A model generated the notes under the pieces. The model was not told the origin of the DNA, made no database searches, and worked only from the letters and a program-made list of their open reading frames with translations. A stretch of 64,000 nt of DNA, taken from Achromobacter agilis (GTDB lineage: Bacteria > Pseudomonadota > Gammaproteobacteria > Burkholderiales > Burkholderiaceae_B). The translations under genes were made by a program, and so were the position numbers. Below, piece by piece: positions 44,944 to 53,906 of the stretch. The stretch covers positions 186,001-250,000 of the forward strand of contig NZ_UFQB01000002.1 of NCBI RefSeq assembly GCF_900496965.1, in the 5' to 3' direction. Every line of letters starts with the position of its first letter. Within the stretch, counting starts at the first letter, position 1.

Positions 44944-45984
44944 CTAATGCGTCGCCAGCTCCGACCACTGCGCCAGCGGCAGCGGCGGCTGTTCGTGCAG
45001 GATGCGGGCCAGCACCAGTTTGAACTCGGCCCATCCTCCGCGTTCGGTCGGCCAGCTCGACGGCGTCACCGGCGTCCAGCCGCCGCCAGCGCTGCGCTCC
45101 GCCATCTTGAAGCGGAAGGTGTAATGCCCCGCCAGGCCCATCCGCAAGTCCGTCACCACCAGCGCGTCGCCAATGGCGTCGTAGCGCAGCCAGTCGTCCG
45201 TGAACCAGCGCAGCCGTTCATGCAGGGGCACGCCCGCCAGCGCGCGGCCCACGTCCAGGTTCAGCGGCTGGCGCAGCCATTCCGGGGGATCCTTGTCGAA
45301 CAGGCTGCTGACCGATTCGTAATAGTGGCCATCTGCCGTCTTGGCGATGACGCGCCATACCAGCGTATTGAAGGGCATGGACACGGCGCGCAGCTCGGTG
45401 ACCGCGATGCCCTTGGCCTGCATCGCTTCGCGCACGCGGTGTTCGGCGGCCACCCGCCCCGCCAGGCCGAAACCCAGATAGGCGGTGCTGAAAACCAGCG
45501 CCGCCGCCAACAGGCGGCGCGCCGCCTGGGTCATCCCGAAAGCGATGGCGAACAGCACCCCGGCCAGCAGCGGCACCGTGTAGACGGGATCGATGATGAA
45601 GACGGCCGACCAGCTTTCCGGAATGCGCGCCAGCGGCCAGAAGAGCTGCGTGCCATAGACCGTGAAGGCATCCAGCACGGGATGGGTCACCAGCACCAGC
45701 CATAAGGTCAGGAACAGCCGGCGCCCCCCATAGGGCGCCTGCGGCCAGTACTTGCGGATCAGCCATGCCAGCAAGGCGGCCAGGCCCGTCAGGACGAAGA
45801 CCGAATGCGAAAACCCGCGGTGGTAAGTCATGAGCGACACCGGATCGGGGTAACTCATCAATACGTCCAGGTCCGGCACCGTGGCCAGCGCCGCGCCGTA
45901 GATCAGGGCCCGCCGCCCCTGGAAGCGCCCCATGAGCGCGCCCTGTATTCCCGCGCCCAGCACCGCTTGCGTAACCGAATCCAT
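44944..45984 (-). CDS. Membrane-bound metal-dependent hydrolase, YdjM/DUF457 family
   Basis: A 346-residue inner-membrane protein. The N-terminus has the family pattern MDSVTQAVLGAGIQGA, VPDLDVLMSY, YHRGFSHSVFVL and THPVLDAFTVYG, where the Asp and His residues are proposed metal ligands; four to five membrane helices follow, then a soluble C-terminal half of about 150 residues. E. coli YdjM is LexA-controlled but I see no LexA box (CTG-N10-CAG) at the start here. The ATG at 45984 has GGGGA close upstream; divergent from the DedA gene. Confidence 0.85.
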   Translation of the reverse strand: MDSVTQAVLGAGIQGALMGRFQGRRALIYGAALATVPDLDVLMSYPDPVSLMTYHRGFSHSVFVLTGLAALLAWLIRKYWPQAPYGGRRLFLTLWLVLVTHPVLDAFTVYGTQLFWPLARIPESWSAVFIIDPVYTVPLLAGVLFAIAFGMTQAARRLLAAALVFSTAYLGFGLAGRVAAEHRVREAMQAKGIAVTELRAVSMPFNTLVWRVIAKTADGHYYESVSSLFDKDPPEWLRQPLNLDVGRALAGVPLHERLRWFTDDWLRYDAIGDALVVTDLRMGLAGHYTFRFKMAERSAGGGWTPVTPSSWPTERGGWAEFKLVLARILHEQPPLPLAQWSELATH

Positions 45985-46090
45985 AATTCCCCGACGATAA
46001 GCATCAACCGGACGGACGACACCCCGCGCAGCCGCCCACGCAGGCGTTAAGATACCTGATTGCATTCAGCTGATTTTCAAGTTTCTGCTT

Positions 46091-46729
46091 ATGGACCAAT
46101 ACGTCGACAAGATCGCCTTGTTCATCGAGACCAACCAGGCATGGGCGGGGCCGATCACTTTCCTGCTGACCCTGGGCGAATCCATGGTGCTGGTGGGCCT
46201 GTTCATCCCGGCCACCGCCCTGATGCTGCTGACCGGCGGCCTGATCGGCGCTGGCACGCTGAGCCCCTGGAGCATCGTCGCCTGGGGGATCGGCGGCGCG
46301 ATCGTCGGCGATGCGCTGTCCTACTGGCTGGGCCGCTGGGCCGGGCCGGGCGTGCTGCGGCGCTGGCCGCTGAAACAGCAGCGCACCGGCGTGGCGCGCG
46401 CCAGGCTGTTCTTCTACCGCTACGGCTTCGCTTCCGTGCTGATCGGCCGCTTCCTGGGCCCCATCCGCTCCACCATCCCCACCGTGGCCGGGGTCATGGG
46501 CATGGCGCACGGCCGCTTCCAGCTGGCCAACGTCACGTCCGCCGTCCTGTGGCTGCCGCTGATGCTGGCGCCGGGCTATGTCACCGCGCGCAGCCTGGGC
46601 GCGGCGGAAAACGCGCAACAGATCGCCATGATGATCGGCGCGGGGTTCTCGGTGCTGCTAGGATGCGGTCTGCTGGTTGCCATGCTGCGCAAGCGCCGGG
46701 CGCCGGCGCGGCAACGCCGCGGCAACTGA
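46091..46729 (+). CDS. DedA family membrane protein
   Basis: A 212-residue multi-spanning inner-membrane protein. The DedA signatures are ITFLLTLGESMVLVGLFIPATALM (with the conserved Glu) and YRYGFASVLIGRFLGPIRSTIPTVAGVMGM (Gly-Arg-Phe-x-Gly-x-x-Arg). Members act in undecaprenyl-phosphate or phospholipid translocation and in membrane-potential maintenance; which applies is unknown. The basic C-terminus is cytoplasmic. The next gene starts 13 bases later. Confidence 0.9.
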   Translation: MDQYVDKIALFIETNQAWAGPITFLLTLGESMVLVGLFIPATALMLLTGGLIGAGTLSPWSIVAWGIGGAIVGDALSYWLGRWAGPGVLRRWPLKQQRTGVARARLFFYRYGFASVLIGRFLGPIRSTIPTVAGVMGMAHGRFQLANVTSAVLWLPLMLAPGYVTARSLGAAENAQQIAMMIGAGFSVLLGCGLLVAMLRKRRAPARQRRGN

Positions 46730-46742
46730 ACCGGAGAAGGGA

Positions 46743-47279
46743 ATGGCCATAGATGCGGAGCCGAAGGACGGCGATTTCGCGCGCTATATCGAAAACCTGA
46801 CGCAAGCCGGCGGCGCAAGCCCCGGCAGGGTCCCGCCCAAGCGCAAGGCCGCCGAGCGGGTGTCCGAGCCCGCCCCCGTGCCGTCCACGCCTTCCGAACC
46901 GCTGTCCACCGCCCCCTGGGGCAAGTCCGCGCCGCCGCCCCTGCCCTCCCGGTCCGGCGCCGCCGCGCCCTCCGTCCCGGCCCCGGGCCAGGAAGACGCG
47001 GCCGCCGTATCGCTGGCGCGCCGCGCCCGCCAGCGCAAGATCGGCATCATCCTGACCATCGCCGGCGCGCTGGCCGGCTGGGCCGCGGCGCGCATCGTTT
47101 TCGAAGTCCTGCGCGGCCCGCAGTTCGACATGGACGAACTGATGCCCGCCATCTTCCTGGCGTTCTTTGCGGTCATGCTGTTCAAGGCCGCCGGCAGCGC
47201 GCGCAATCCGCGCAAGACGCCGCTGGAAAAACTGCCCCCGCTGAAGCCCTCGTCCCACCGCAAGGACAACGGTGCCTGA
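46743..47279 (+). CDS. Hypothetical membrane protein with Pro/Ala-rich N-terminus
   Basis: 178 residues: a Pro-, Ser- and Ala-rich disordered region of about 95 residues (KRKAAERVSEPAPVPSTPSE and similar), then two hydrophobic helices (IGIILTIAGALAGWAAARIV, LMPAIFLAFFAVMLFKAAG) and a basic tail. GAGAAGG precedes the ATG at 46743 by about 4 bases. It is probably co-transcribed with dedA. No family recognised. Confidence 0.65.
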   Translation: MAIDAEPKDGDFARYIENLTQAGGASPGRVPPKRKAAERVSEPAPVPSTPSEPLSTAPWGKSAPPPLPSRSGAAAPSVPAPGQEDAAAVSLARRARQRKIGIILTIAGALAGWAAARIVFEVLRGPQFDMDELMPAIFLAFFAVMLFKAAGSARNPRKTPLEKLPPLKPSSHRKDNGA

Positions 47280-47361
47280 CGCGGCCGCCCGGCCGCGCGG
47301 CGCGCCAGGGCAATGGTGCTAACATTTCCGCCGCAGTCGCAAAGACCCCACGAACCCCGGA

Positions 47362-48036
47362 GTGAAAGTGAATAACGTTGTCGGATTGAACCAGGCCCAG
47401 GCGGCCACGATGCTCAAGTTGCAGGACCACTTGAACACCATGATCAATCCGGACTGGGTCAACGGCGGCGCCCGGTTCCTGCGCGCCGCCTTCGTCGAAT
47501 CCGCCGAAGCGCTGGAGCACCATGGCTGGAAATGGTGGAAGAAGCAGACCATCGACCTGCCCCAGGTCCAGATGGAACTGGTGGACATCCTGCACTTCTA
47601 CCTGTCGCACACGATCGTTCAGGCTGGCGGCAGCACCGCCGGCGCCGCCGAAGCGCTGGTCGCCGACCTGGCGACGCCCGCGTCGGTGTCGCTGGACGGC
47701 AAGGTTTACACGCTGGACGCGCTGACCGTGCCCGAGCTGCTGGAACTGATCGGCGGCCTGGCGGTGTGCGGCCGCGCCAGCTTCAAGGTGCTGGAACGCA
47801 CCATGACGGCTTGCGAGATGAGCTGGAACGACGCCTACACCCAGTACGTTTCCAAGAACGTGCTGAACATCTTCCGCCAGCGCCATGGCTACAAGGAAGG
47901 CACCTACGTCAAGATCTGGAACGGCGAGGAAGACAACGTCGTGCTGGCCCGCCTGATGGCGGCGCTGGATCCCGCGCAGGCCGCCTTCGCCGACCAGCTG
48001 CAGGAACAGCTGGAACAGGCCTACGCTCGCCTCTAG
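47362..48036 (+). CDS. Dimeric (all-alpha) dUTP diphosphatase
   Basis: A 224-residue all-helical enzyme hydrolysing dUTP to dUMP and pyrophosphate. It belongs to the dimeric dUTPase family (the type of trypanosomatids, Campylobacter and some phages), related to MazG, not the common trimeric Dut. The metal sites are read in FVESAEALEHHGWKWWKK and QMELVDILHFYLSH (two ExxE/ExxD pairs); NVLNIFRQRHGYKEGTYVKIW is the C-terminal motif. Start is GTG at 47362 (a second GTG at 47368 is possible). Its stop overlaps the LysR gene's stop. Confidence 0.87.
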   Translation: MKVNNVVGLNQAQAATMLKLQDHLNTMINPDWVNGGARFLRAAFVESAEALEHHGWKWWKKQTIDLPQVQMELVDILHFYLSHTIVQAGGSTAGAAEALVADLATPASVSLDGKVYTLDALTVPELLELIGGLAVCGRASFKVLERTMTACEMSWNDAYTQYVSKNVLNIFRQRHGYKEGTYVKIWNGEEDNVVLARLMAALDPAQAAFADQLQEQLEQAYARL

Positions 48037-48992
48037 GCCCTGCGCGCCTCGGCTCTGGCCGGCAGGGACACGGAATCGATAGCCACGTCCCAGACGGGCG
48101 GCGAGCCCACCTGCCGCCGCAGCTGCTCGGTGAATGCGCGTATGCGGGCGCTCGCGCGCGGCATGGCGCGCAATAGGTAGATGCCGCTATCCGGCGACGG
48201 GCTCGCGTCCTGCAGCACGAGCTGCACCAGGCGGCCGGCGCCGATGTCCGGGCCCGCCGACCAATTGGGCATGAGCGCAATGCCCAGGCCCTCCAGCGCG
48301 GCATGCCGCCGCGCATCGCAATCATCGCATTCGAGCACGAACCTGGCGTCCTGCGCCCACTGGCCGTCGCCCAGCTCGCGCCAGCCCCGCACGCTGGTGC
48401 TGTGGCGCCGGTCGATAAGGCGGTGGCGCGACAGGTCCGCCAGCGTGCGCGGCACGCCGTGGCGCTCCAGATACGACGGCGCGGCGCAGATAAGGTAGCG
48501 ATGGCTGCCGATGCGCTGGCCGATCAGGCTGCTGTCGGGCTGCTGCCCCACGCGCACCACCACGTCCATGCGTTCCACGACCGGATCCACCATGCGCTCG
48601 GTCAATTCCAGCTCCACCCGCAGTTGCGGATGGCGTTCGCCCAGCGGCTGCAGGATGGGCACCACGTAGCGCCGCGCGAAGGCCGGCAGGCAGCTCACGC
48701 GCAGCAGGCCCTGCACGGTCTGTTCCAGCGAAATGACCTCCGAGCGCGCCTCGGTCATGTCGTGCAGGATCTTCACGGCGCGTTCGTAAAGCACCTCGCC
48801 AGCCTCGGTGGGCACGAGGGCACGGGTGGAACGCACAAAGAGCGGCACCTGCAGCTCGGATTCCAGCGCCCCGATCTGCCGCGCCACGGACGAGGCCACC
48901 ATGCCCCGGCGCCGGGCCACCTCGGAAAAACTTTGCGCGCGGGCGACGTCCACGAAGATCGACAGGCTTTCGGCGAATTTGACGGTTTTCAT
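48033..48992 (-). CDS. LysR family transcriptional regulator
   Basis: A 319-residue LTTR. The N-terminal winged helix reads SLSIFVDVARAQSFSEVARRRGMVASSVARQIGALE with the usual FxRSTRALVPTEAGE wing; the effector domain follows with LLRVSCLPAFARRYV. It is of the CrgA/PecT-like group, to judge from MDPVVERMDVVVRVG and ALMPNWSA. The ATG at 48992 is typical for the family. It is divergent from a Bug receptor and maleylacetate reductase genes, its likely targets. I could not pick a convincing T-N11-A box in 48993-49146. Confidence 0.9.
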   Translation of the reverse strand: MKTVKFAESLSIFVDVARAQSFSEVARRRGMVASSVARQIGALESELQVPLFVRSTRALVPTEAGEVLYERAVKILHDMTEARSEVISLEQTVQGLLRVSCLPAFARRYVVPILQPLGERHPQLRVELELTERMVDPVVERMDVVVRVGQQPDSSLIGQRIGSHRYLICAAPSYLERHGVPRTLADLSRHRLIDRRHSTSVRGWRELGDGQWAQDARFVLECDDCDARRHAALEGLGIALMPNWSAGPDIGAGRLVQLVLQDASPSPDSGIYLLRAMPRASARIRAFTEQLRRQVGSPPVWDVAIDSVSLPARAEARRA

Positions 48993-49146
48993 CTGTGCAT
49001 GCAGCGCAAAAGAGTTTGGCGTTTGGCGCCAGCTTTCCTGGAGGCGTTGGCACTTACGATAGCGTGCACGGCTGCATCTTGGCAATTTTCACAAAAATCG
49101 CCCGATTCCAGTAGCCGATATAACGATGACACGCCCAGGAGACCTC

Positions 49147-50139
49147 ATGCCCCCGTTTTCCGCATTTCGCCGCAAGCGCCCCGCCCTGCTTGCGGGCGCC
49201 GTCCTGACGGCTGCCGTCTGGGCCGCCGGCCAGGCGCCCGCCGCGGCCCAGCCCTTTCCCAGCAAACCCGTCACCGTGGTCGTGCCGTTCGCGGCGGGCG
49301 GCACCGTCGACAACATGGCCCGCCAGGTGCAGCAATCGCTGCAGGAGAAGCTGGGCCAGCCGGTGGTCATCGATAACCGCGGCGGGGCCGGCGGAACCAT
49401 CGGCACGGCGCTGGTGGCCAAGGCGGCGGCGGACGGCTACACCGTGGAAATGGTGTTCGACTCCTACGCCACCGAACAGCTCATCCACCCCAAGCTGCCT
49501 TACGTAACGGAACGCGACCTTACCGGCGTCGCATACATGGTGCGCTCGCCCATGGTCCTGGCGGTGACGGGCAGCGGGCCCTACCAGACGCTGGCCGACT
49601 ACGTCGCGGCGTCGAAGAAAGGCGGCGTATCGTTCGCCTCGGTGGGCGCCGGCAGTTCCAACCACCTGGCGGCCGAACTGTTCCACCAGGCGGCGGGCAC
49701 CAGCGGCATCCATACCCCGTACCGCGGCGGCGGCCCGGCCCTCTCCGACCTGATGGGCGGCCATGTGGAATCCATCATCGCCAGCCTCCCCCTGGTGCTG
49801 CCGCATATCCAGAGCGGCAAGCTGCGCGCGCTGGCCGTGACCGCTCCCCAGCGCGTGGCCGCCCTGCCGGACGTGCCCGCCATCGCGGAAACCTATCCGG
49901 GGTTCGAGATTTATTCCTGGGTGGGGATGGTGGCGCCGGCGCAGACGCCCCCCGCGGTGCTGGAAAAACTGGAAGCCGCCACGATCGACACCCTGCGCGA
50001 TCCGGCCGTGGCGGGGCGCATCACCGCGGCGGGCTTCGAAGTGGTGGCCGGCGGCCGCACGGAGATGAACACGCTCGTGCGCACCGAATCCGAACGCTGG
50101 GGGCAGCTTATCAAGAGCCGAGGCATCGTTACGCAATGA
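49147..50139 (+). CDS. Bug-family periplasmic solute receptor
   Basis: A 330-residue receptor. Signal peptide RPALLAGAVLTAAVWAAGQ to APAAAQ, mature start PFPSKPV. Family motifs: VTVVVPFAAGGTVDNMAR, QPVVIDNRGGAGGTIG, GAGSSNHLAAE, YRGGGPALSDLMGGHV and LPDVPAIAET. ATG 49147 was chosen because AGGAG lies 5 bases upstream; the ATG at 49126 has none. It is followed by maleylacetate reductase, so the ligand may be an aromatic acid or related dicarboxylate. Confidence 0.9.
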   Translation: MPPFSAFRRKRPALLAGAVLTAAVWAAGQAPAAAQPFPSKPVTVVVPFAAGGTVDNMARQVQQSLQEKLGQPVVIDNRGGAGGTIGTALVAKAAADGYTVEMVFDSYATEQLIHPKLPYVTERDLTGVAYMVRSPMVLAVTGSGPYQTLADYVAASKKGGVSFASVGAGSSNHLAAELFHQAAGTSGIHTPYRGGGPALSDLMGGHVESIIASLPLVLPHIQSGKLRALAVTAPQRVAALPDVPAIAETYPGFEIYSWVGMVAPAQTPPAVLEKLEAATIDTLRDPAVAGRITAAGFEVVAGGRTEMNTLVRTESERWGQLIKSRGIVTQ

Positions 50140-50162
50140 CCGACACCCCCCACAGGGACGCC

Positions 50163-51236
50163 ATGTCTTCCTTCATCTACACCAGCCGCGCGCAGCGCGT
50201 GGTCTTCGGGCCGGGCAGCCTGCGCGGCCTGACGGCCGAGCTCGATGCGCTGGGCCTGCGGCGCGCGCTGGTGCTCTGCACCCCGCCGCAGCGCGCCCAG
50301 GCGGAACGGGTCGCCTCGCTGCTCGGCGCCTCCCGCGTCGCCGGCATCTTCGATCAGGCGGCGATGCACGTGCCCATCGAGATCGCACGCCAGGCGCGGC
50401 AGGCGGCGCGCGAACACGGCGCCGATTGCGCCGTCGCCGTGGGCGGCGGCTCCACCATCGGCCTGGGCAAGGCCATTGCCCTCGATTCGGGCCTGCCTGT
50501 CATCGCAGTACCCACCACCTACGCGGGCTCCGAGATGACGCCCATCTACGGCATCACCGAAGCCGGCCTGAAAAAGACGGGCAAGGACGACCGCGTGCTG
50601 CCGCGCAGCGTGATCTACGACCCCGAGCTAAGCCTGTCCCTGCCGGCGGCCATGAGCGTGACGAGCGGCATCAATGCCCTCGCCCATGCGGCCGAAGGCC
50701 TGTATGCGTCCGACGGCAATCCGATCATGGATCTGATGGCCCAGGAAGGCATCCGGGCGTTGGCGCGCGCGCTGCCCGTGATCGCCGGCGGCGCCGCCGA
50801 TGAGGCATTGCGGTCGGCGCGCGGCGACGCGCTTTATGGCGCCTGGCTCTGCGGCACCGTGCTGGGCAGCGTCGGCATGGCCTTGCACCACAAGCTCTGC
50901 CACACCTTGGGCGGCAGCTTCAACCTGCCGCACGCCGAAACGCACACCATCGTGCTGCCGCAAGCCCTCGCCTACAACGCGCCGGCGGCGCCCCGGGCCA
51001 TGGAACGCATTACCGCGGCGCTGGGCGTGCCCAACGCCGCGCAAGGTGTGTTCGATCTCGCCAATGCGTTGGGCGCCCCCACCGCCCTGCGCGAAATCGG
51101 CATGCGGGAGGAAGACCTGGACCGGGCATGCGATATCGCCCTGCGGACCCCGTACCCGAACCCGCGGCCGCTGGATCGCGAGGCCTTGCGGGCGTTGTTG
51201 CAGGACGCCTACGACGGCACGCGGCCGCGGAGCTAA
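50163..51236 (+). CDS. Maleylacetate reductase
   Basis: A 357-residue iron-type alcohol dehydrogenase family enzyme that reduces maleylacetate to 3-oxoadipate with NAD(P)H, a step in resorcinol, hydroxyquinol and chloroaromatic breakdown. Motifs: FIYTSRAQRVVFGPGS at the start, VGGGSTIGLGKAIA, PTTYAGSEMTPIYGIT, SGINALAHAAEGLY and HHKLCHTLGGSFNLPHAETH with the metal-site histidines. The ATG at 50163 matches family starts and has AGGGA upstream; 50136, overlapping the Bug stop, is the alternative. No ring-cleaving dioxygenase is nearby. Confidence 0.88.
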   Translation: MSSFIYTSRAQRVVFGPGSLRGLTAELDALGLRRALVLCTPPQRAQAERVASLLGASRVAGIFDQAAMHVPIEIARQARQAAREHGADCAVAVGGGSTIGLGKAIALDSGLPVIAVPTTYAGSEMTPIYGITEAGLKKTGKDDRVLPRSVIYDPELSLSLPAAMSVTSGINALAHAAEGLYASDGNPIMDLMAQEGIRALARALPVIAGGAADEALRSARGDALYGAWLCGTVLGSVGMALHHKLCHTLGGSFNLPHAETHTIVLPQALAYNAPAAPRAMERITAALGVPNAAQGVFDLANALGAPTALREIGMREEDLDRACDIALRTPYPNPRPLDREALRALLQDAYDGTRPRS

Positions 51237-51238
51237 GA

Positions 51239-52351
51239 TCAGCGTTGCCCGAAGCGCGTTTCGCCGAACAGGGCCTTATGCTCGCGTGGCTGCGAGCGCC
51301 AGTACTGGCGCGGCGCGGCGACCTGGCCGCCCAGTTGCGCGGCGGCGTGCCACGGCCAGCGCGGGTCGTACAGCATGCCGCGCGCCAGCGCGACCATATC
51401 GGCCTCGCCCCGTGCCAGGATGTCTTCGGCCTGCTGCGCCTCGGTGATCAGGCCCACGGTGATGGTGGGCATGCCGACCTTGCGCTTGATCTCGTCGGCG
51501 AAGGGCACCTGGTAGTTCGGCCCCACGGGGATCTTCTGCTGCGACGACACGCCGCCACTGGATACGTCGATGAATTCACAGCCGCGGTCTTTCAGCGCCT
51601 GCGCGAAAACCAGCGTCTGCGCCAGGTCCCAGCCGCCGTCCACCCAGTCCGTGGCGGACACGCGCACGCCCAGCGTCACGGACGGCGGCGTGACCTCGCG
51701 CAGCGCCTGGAACACTTCCAGGGGGAAGCGCATGCGGTTCTCGAGCGACCCGCCGTAGGCGTCGTCGCGCCGGTTCGCCAGCGGCGACAGGAACTGGTGC
51801 AGCAGGTAACCGTGCGCCGCATGCAGTTCGATCGCGTCGAAGCCCAGGCGGACCGCGCGGCGGGCGCTGTCGGCGAAAGCCTCGCGCACGCGCTTGAGGC
51901 CGGCCTCGTCCAGCGCATGGGGCGCGGGCTCGGCAGCGTTGTGCGGCATCGCCGACGGCGCCCAGCCCTGCCAGCCGCCGTCGCTGGCCAGCACCAGTTG
52001 GCCGCCGTTCCAGGGCGCGTCGCTGGAGGCCTTGCGCCCCGCATGGCCCAGCTGGATGCCCAGCTTGATGGGCGAATAGCGGCGCACCGCGTCCACGACC
52101 CGGCCCAGCGCCCTTTCGGTGTCATCGGACCACAGGCCGAGGTCTCCCGGCGAGATGCGGCCGTCCGGCTCCACGGCCGTGGCCTCGGTGAACAGCAGCG
52201 CGGCGCCCGACAGCGCCAGGTGCCCCAGGTGGATCATGTGCCAATCGGTAGCCAGGCCCGCTTCCGCCGAGTATTCGCACATGGGCGCGATGACGATGCG
52301 GTTGGCCAGCTCGAGATTGCCGATCGATAAGGGGCTGAAAAGATGGGTCAT
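51239..52351 (-). CDS. NADH:flavin oxidoreductase, old yellow enzyme family (YqjM/XenA-like)
   Basis: A 370-residue FMN-dependent TIM-barrel ene-reductase. Starts MTHLFSPLSIGNLELANRIV; APMCEYSAEAGLATDWH carries the active-site Cys of the YqjM/XenA class; QLGHAGRKAS, FDAIELHAAHGYLLHQFLSP, NRRDDAYGGSLENRMRF and GEADMVALARGML are the other landmarks. It reduces activated C=C bonds, for example in unsaturated carbonyls. It converges with maleylacetate reductase (two bases between stops) and follows the Ehu-type operon after 113 bases. Confidence 0.93.
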   Translation of the reverse strand: MTHLFSPLSIGNLELANRIVIAPMCEYSAEAGLATDWHMIHLGHLALSGAALLFTEATAVEPDGRISPGDLGLWSDDTERALGRVVDAVRRYSPIKLGIQLGHAGRKASSDAPWNGGQLVLASDGGWQGWAPSAMPHNAAEPAPHALDEAGLKRVREAFADSARRAVRLGFDAIELHAAHGYLLHQFLSPLANRRDDAYGGSLENRMRFPLEVFQALREVTPPSVTLGVRVSATDWVDGGWDLAQTLVFAQALKDRGCEFIDVSSGGVSSQQKIPVGPNYQVPFADEIKRKVGMPTITVGLITEAQQAEDILARGEADMVALARGMLYDPRWPWHAAAQLGGQVAAPRQYWRSQPREHKALFGETRFGQR

Positions 52352-52464
52352 GCGGGAAGCCTCCGGGGCATTGGATGCCACAGCATAGCGCCCGAACCGG
52401 GCGCCCGGCGCGAATCCCAGCGCCCCCGGCAGGGTCAAACCCCGCCGGGGCCCGCCCGGGTGGC

Positions 52465-53238
52465 CTATTGGCCTTCGATCACGCAGTCCAGGAATTGGCG
52501 CGTGCGCGCCTCCTGGGGCTGGCTGAACAGCACGGACGATTCCGCATCCTCGACGATATTTCCCTCGTCGAAGAACAAGGTGCGGTCCGAGCTGCGTTCG
52601 GCGAACTTCATCTGGTGGGTCACGATGATCATCGTCATGCTGCGGCGGGCGGACAGATCGCGCAGGATCTGCAGGATCCCGCCCACCAGTTCCGGGTCCA
52701 GCGCCGAGGTCACTTCGTCGAACAGCATGATGCTGGGACACATGGCCAGCGCCCGCGCGATACCCACGCGCTGCTTCTGTCCGCCCGACAACTGCGCGGG
52801 ATAGACGTCCAGCTTGTCGCCCAGGCCAACCATCTCCAGATACTCCGCCGCGCGTTCCCGGGCCTGAGCGCGCGACATGCCCAGCACCCGCATCGGCGCT
52901 TCCATGGCATTGCCGAGCGCCGTCATGTGCGGGAACAGATTGAAGTGCTGGAAGACCATGCCGATCTTGCCGCGCACCTGCCGCACGTGTGCCGAATTGG
53001 GGCCGGCGGGCCGGCCATGGGCGTCCAGCCACATCGGCACGCCGTCGATCTCGATGTCGCCGCTGGTGGGACGGTCCAGCGTCATCAGTACGCGCAGCAA
53101 GGTGGACTTGCCCGAGCCCGACGGCCCGATCACCGCCACGGTCTGGCCGGCCGGAATCTCCAGGTTGATGCCGCGCAGCACCTCCAGGTCTCCATACTGC
53201 TTGCGCAGGTTCTTGATGCTTACGCTGCTGGCGCTCAT
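52465..53238 (-). CDS. ehuA: Amino-acid-type ABC transporter ATPase (EhuA-like)
   Basis: A 257-residue ABC ATPase of the polar amino-acid/ectoine importer group: Walker A IGPSGSGKST, Q loop VFQHFNLFPHM, signature LSGGQKQRVGIARALA, Walker B IMLFDEVTSALDPELV and switch THQMKFAE. It energises the permeases encoded just upstream; its ATG overlaps the permease stop by ATGA. EhuA naming is based on the whole operon. Confidence 0.88.
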   Translation of the reverse strand: MSASSVSIKNLRKQYGDLEVLRGINLEIPAGQTVAVIGPSGSGKSTLLRVLMTLDRPTSGDIEIDGVPMWLDAHGRPAGPNSAHVRQVRGKIGMVFQHFNLFPHMTALGNAMEAPMRVLGMSRAQARERAAEYLEMVGLGDKLDVYPAQLSGGQKQRVGIARALAMCPSIMLFDEVTSALDPELVGGILQILRDLSARRSMTMIIVTHQMKFAERSSDRTLFFDEGNIVEDAESSVLFSQPQEARTRQFLDCVIEGQ

Positions 53239-53906
53239 CGCTTTCCTCCATATCGTTGCAGGCGGCTCTCCAGGCCCCGCACGCCCCAGGCGGCCACCAG
53301 GCTCAGCGCCAGGAACAGCAGCCCCACGAGAGTAAGGGGCTCGGTGTACCGGAAGGTCGTGGACCCGATCATCTTGCTTTGCTGCAGCAGCTCCACCACG
53401 GTGATCGCGGACAGCAGGGGCGTGTCCTTGAACATGGCCACCAGGTAATTGCCCAGCGCCGGCACCACCGGAGGAATGGCCTGCGGCAGCACCACGTCGA
53501 TCGCGGTGCGCCAGCGCGACAGGTTCAGCGCGGTGGCGGCCTCCCATTGGCCGCGCGGCACCGCCTCGATGCCCGCGCGGTAGACCTCCGCGCAATACGT
53601 GGCGTAGTGCAGCCCCAGCGCGAGGATGCCGGTCGCCAGCGGCGACATCTGCACGCCGGTCAGCGGCAGGACGTAGAACAGGAAATACATCTGCACCAGC
53701 AAGGGGGTGCTGCGCACGAACTCGATCACGAAAGCAACGGGTAGCGAGACGATGTGCAGCCGCGAACGCCGCAGCATCGCCAGCGCCAGGCCCAGCGTGA
53801 CCGCCACCAGCATGCCCAACAGGGTAGCCTGGACCGTGACGATCAACGCAGAGCCCAGGGTCGGCAGGATTTCCAGCGCGAAAGACCAATTGAATATCGG
53901 TGTCAT
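53235..53906 (-). CDS. ehuD: ABC transporter permease (EhuD-like)
   Basis: A 223-residue membrane permease of the HisMQ type with about five helices and the EAA loop YRAGIEAVPRGQWEAATALNL. FVIEFVRSTPLLVQMYFLFYVLPL is the usual N-terminal motif. It overlaps the second permease gene by ATGA. It resembles EhuD of ectoine/hydroxyectoine importers, but related amino-acid transporters look alike. Confidence 0.87.
   Translation of the reverse strand: MTPIFNWSFALEILPTLGSALIVTVQATLLGMLVAVTLGLALAMLRRSRLHIVSLPVAFVIEFVRSTPLLVQMYFLFYVLPLTGVQMSPLATGILALGLHYATYCAEVYRAGIEAVPRGQWEAATALNLSRWRTAIDVVLPQAIPPVVPALGNYLVAMFKDTPLLSAITVVELLQQSKMIGSTTFRYTEPLTLVGLLFLALSLVAAWGVRGLESRLQRYGGKR

Noticed and set aside
45985-46090. 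LexA box before the YdjM-like gene, as in E. coli
   Set aside because: No CTG-N10-CAG palindrome is present in the divergent region.
49063-49146. LysR T-N11-A operator before the Bug gene
   Set aside because: Several weak AT-rich candidates exist, but none has a convincing palindrome, so none was annotated.
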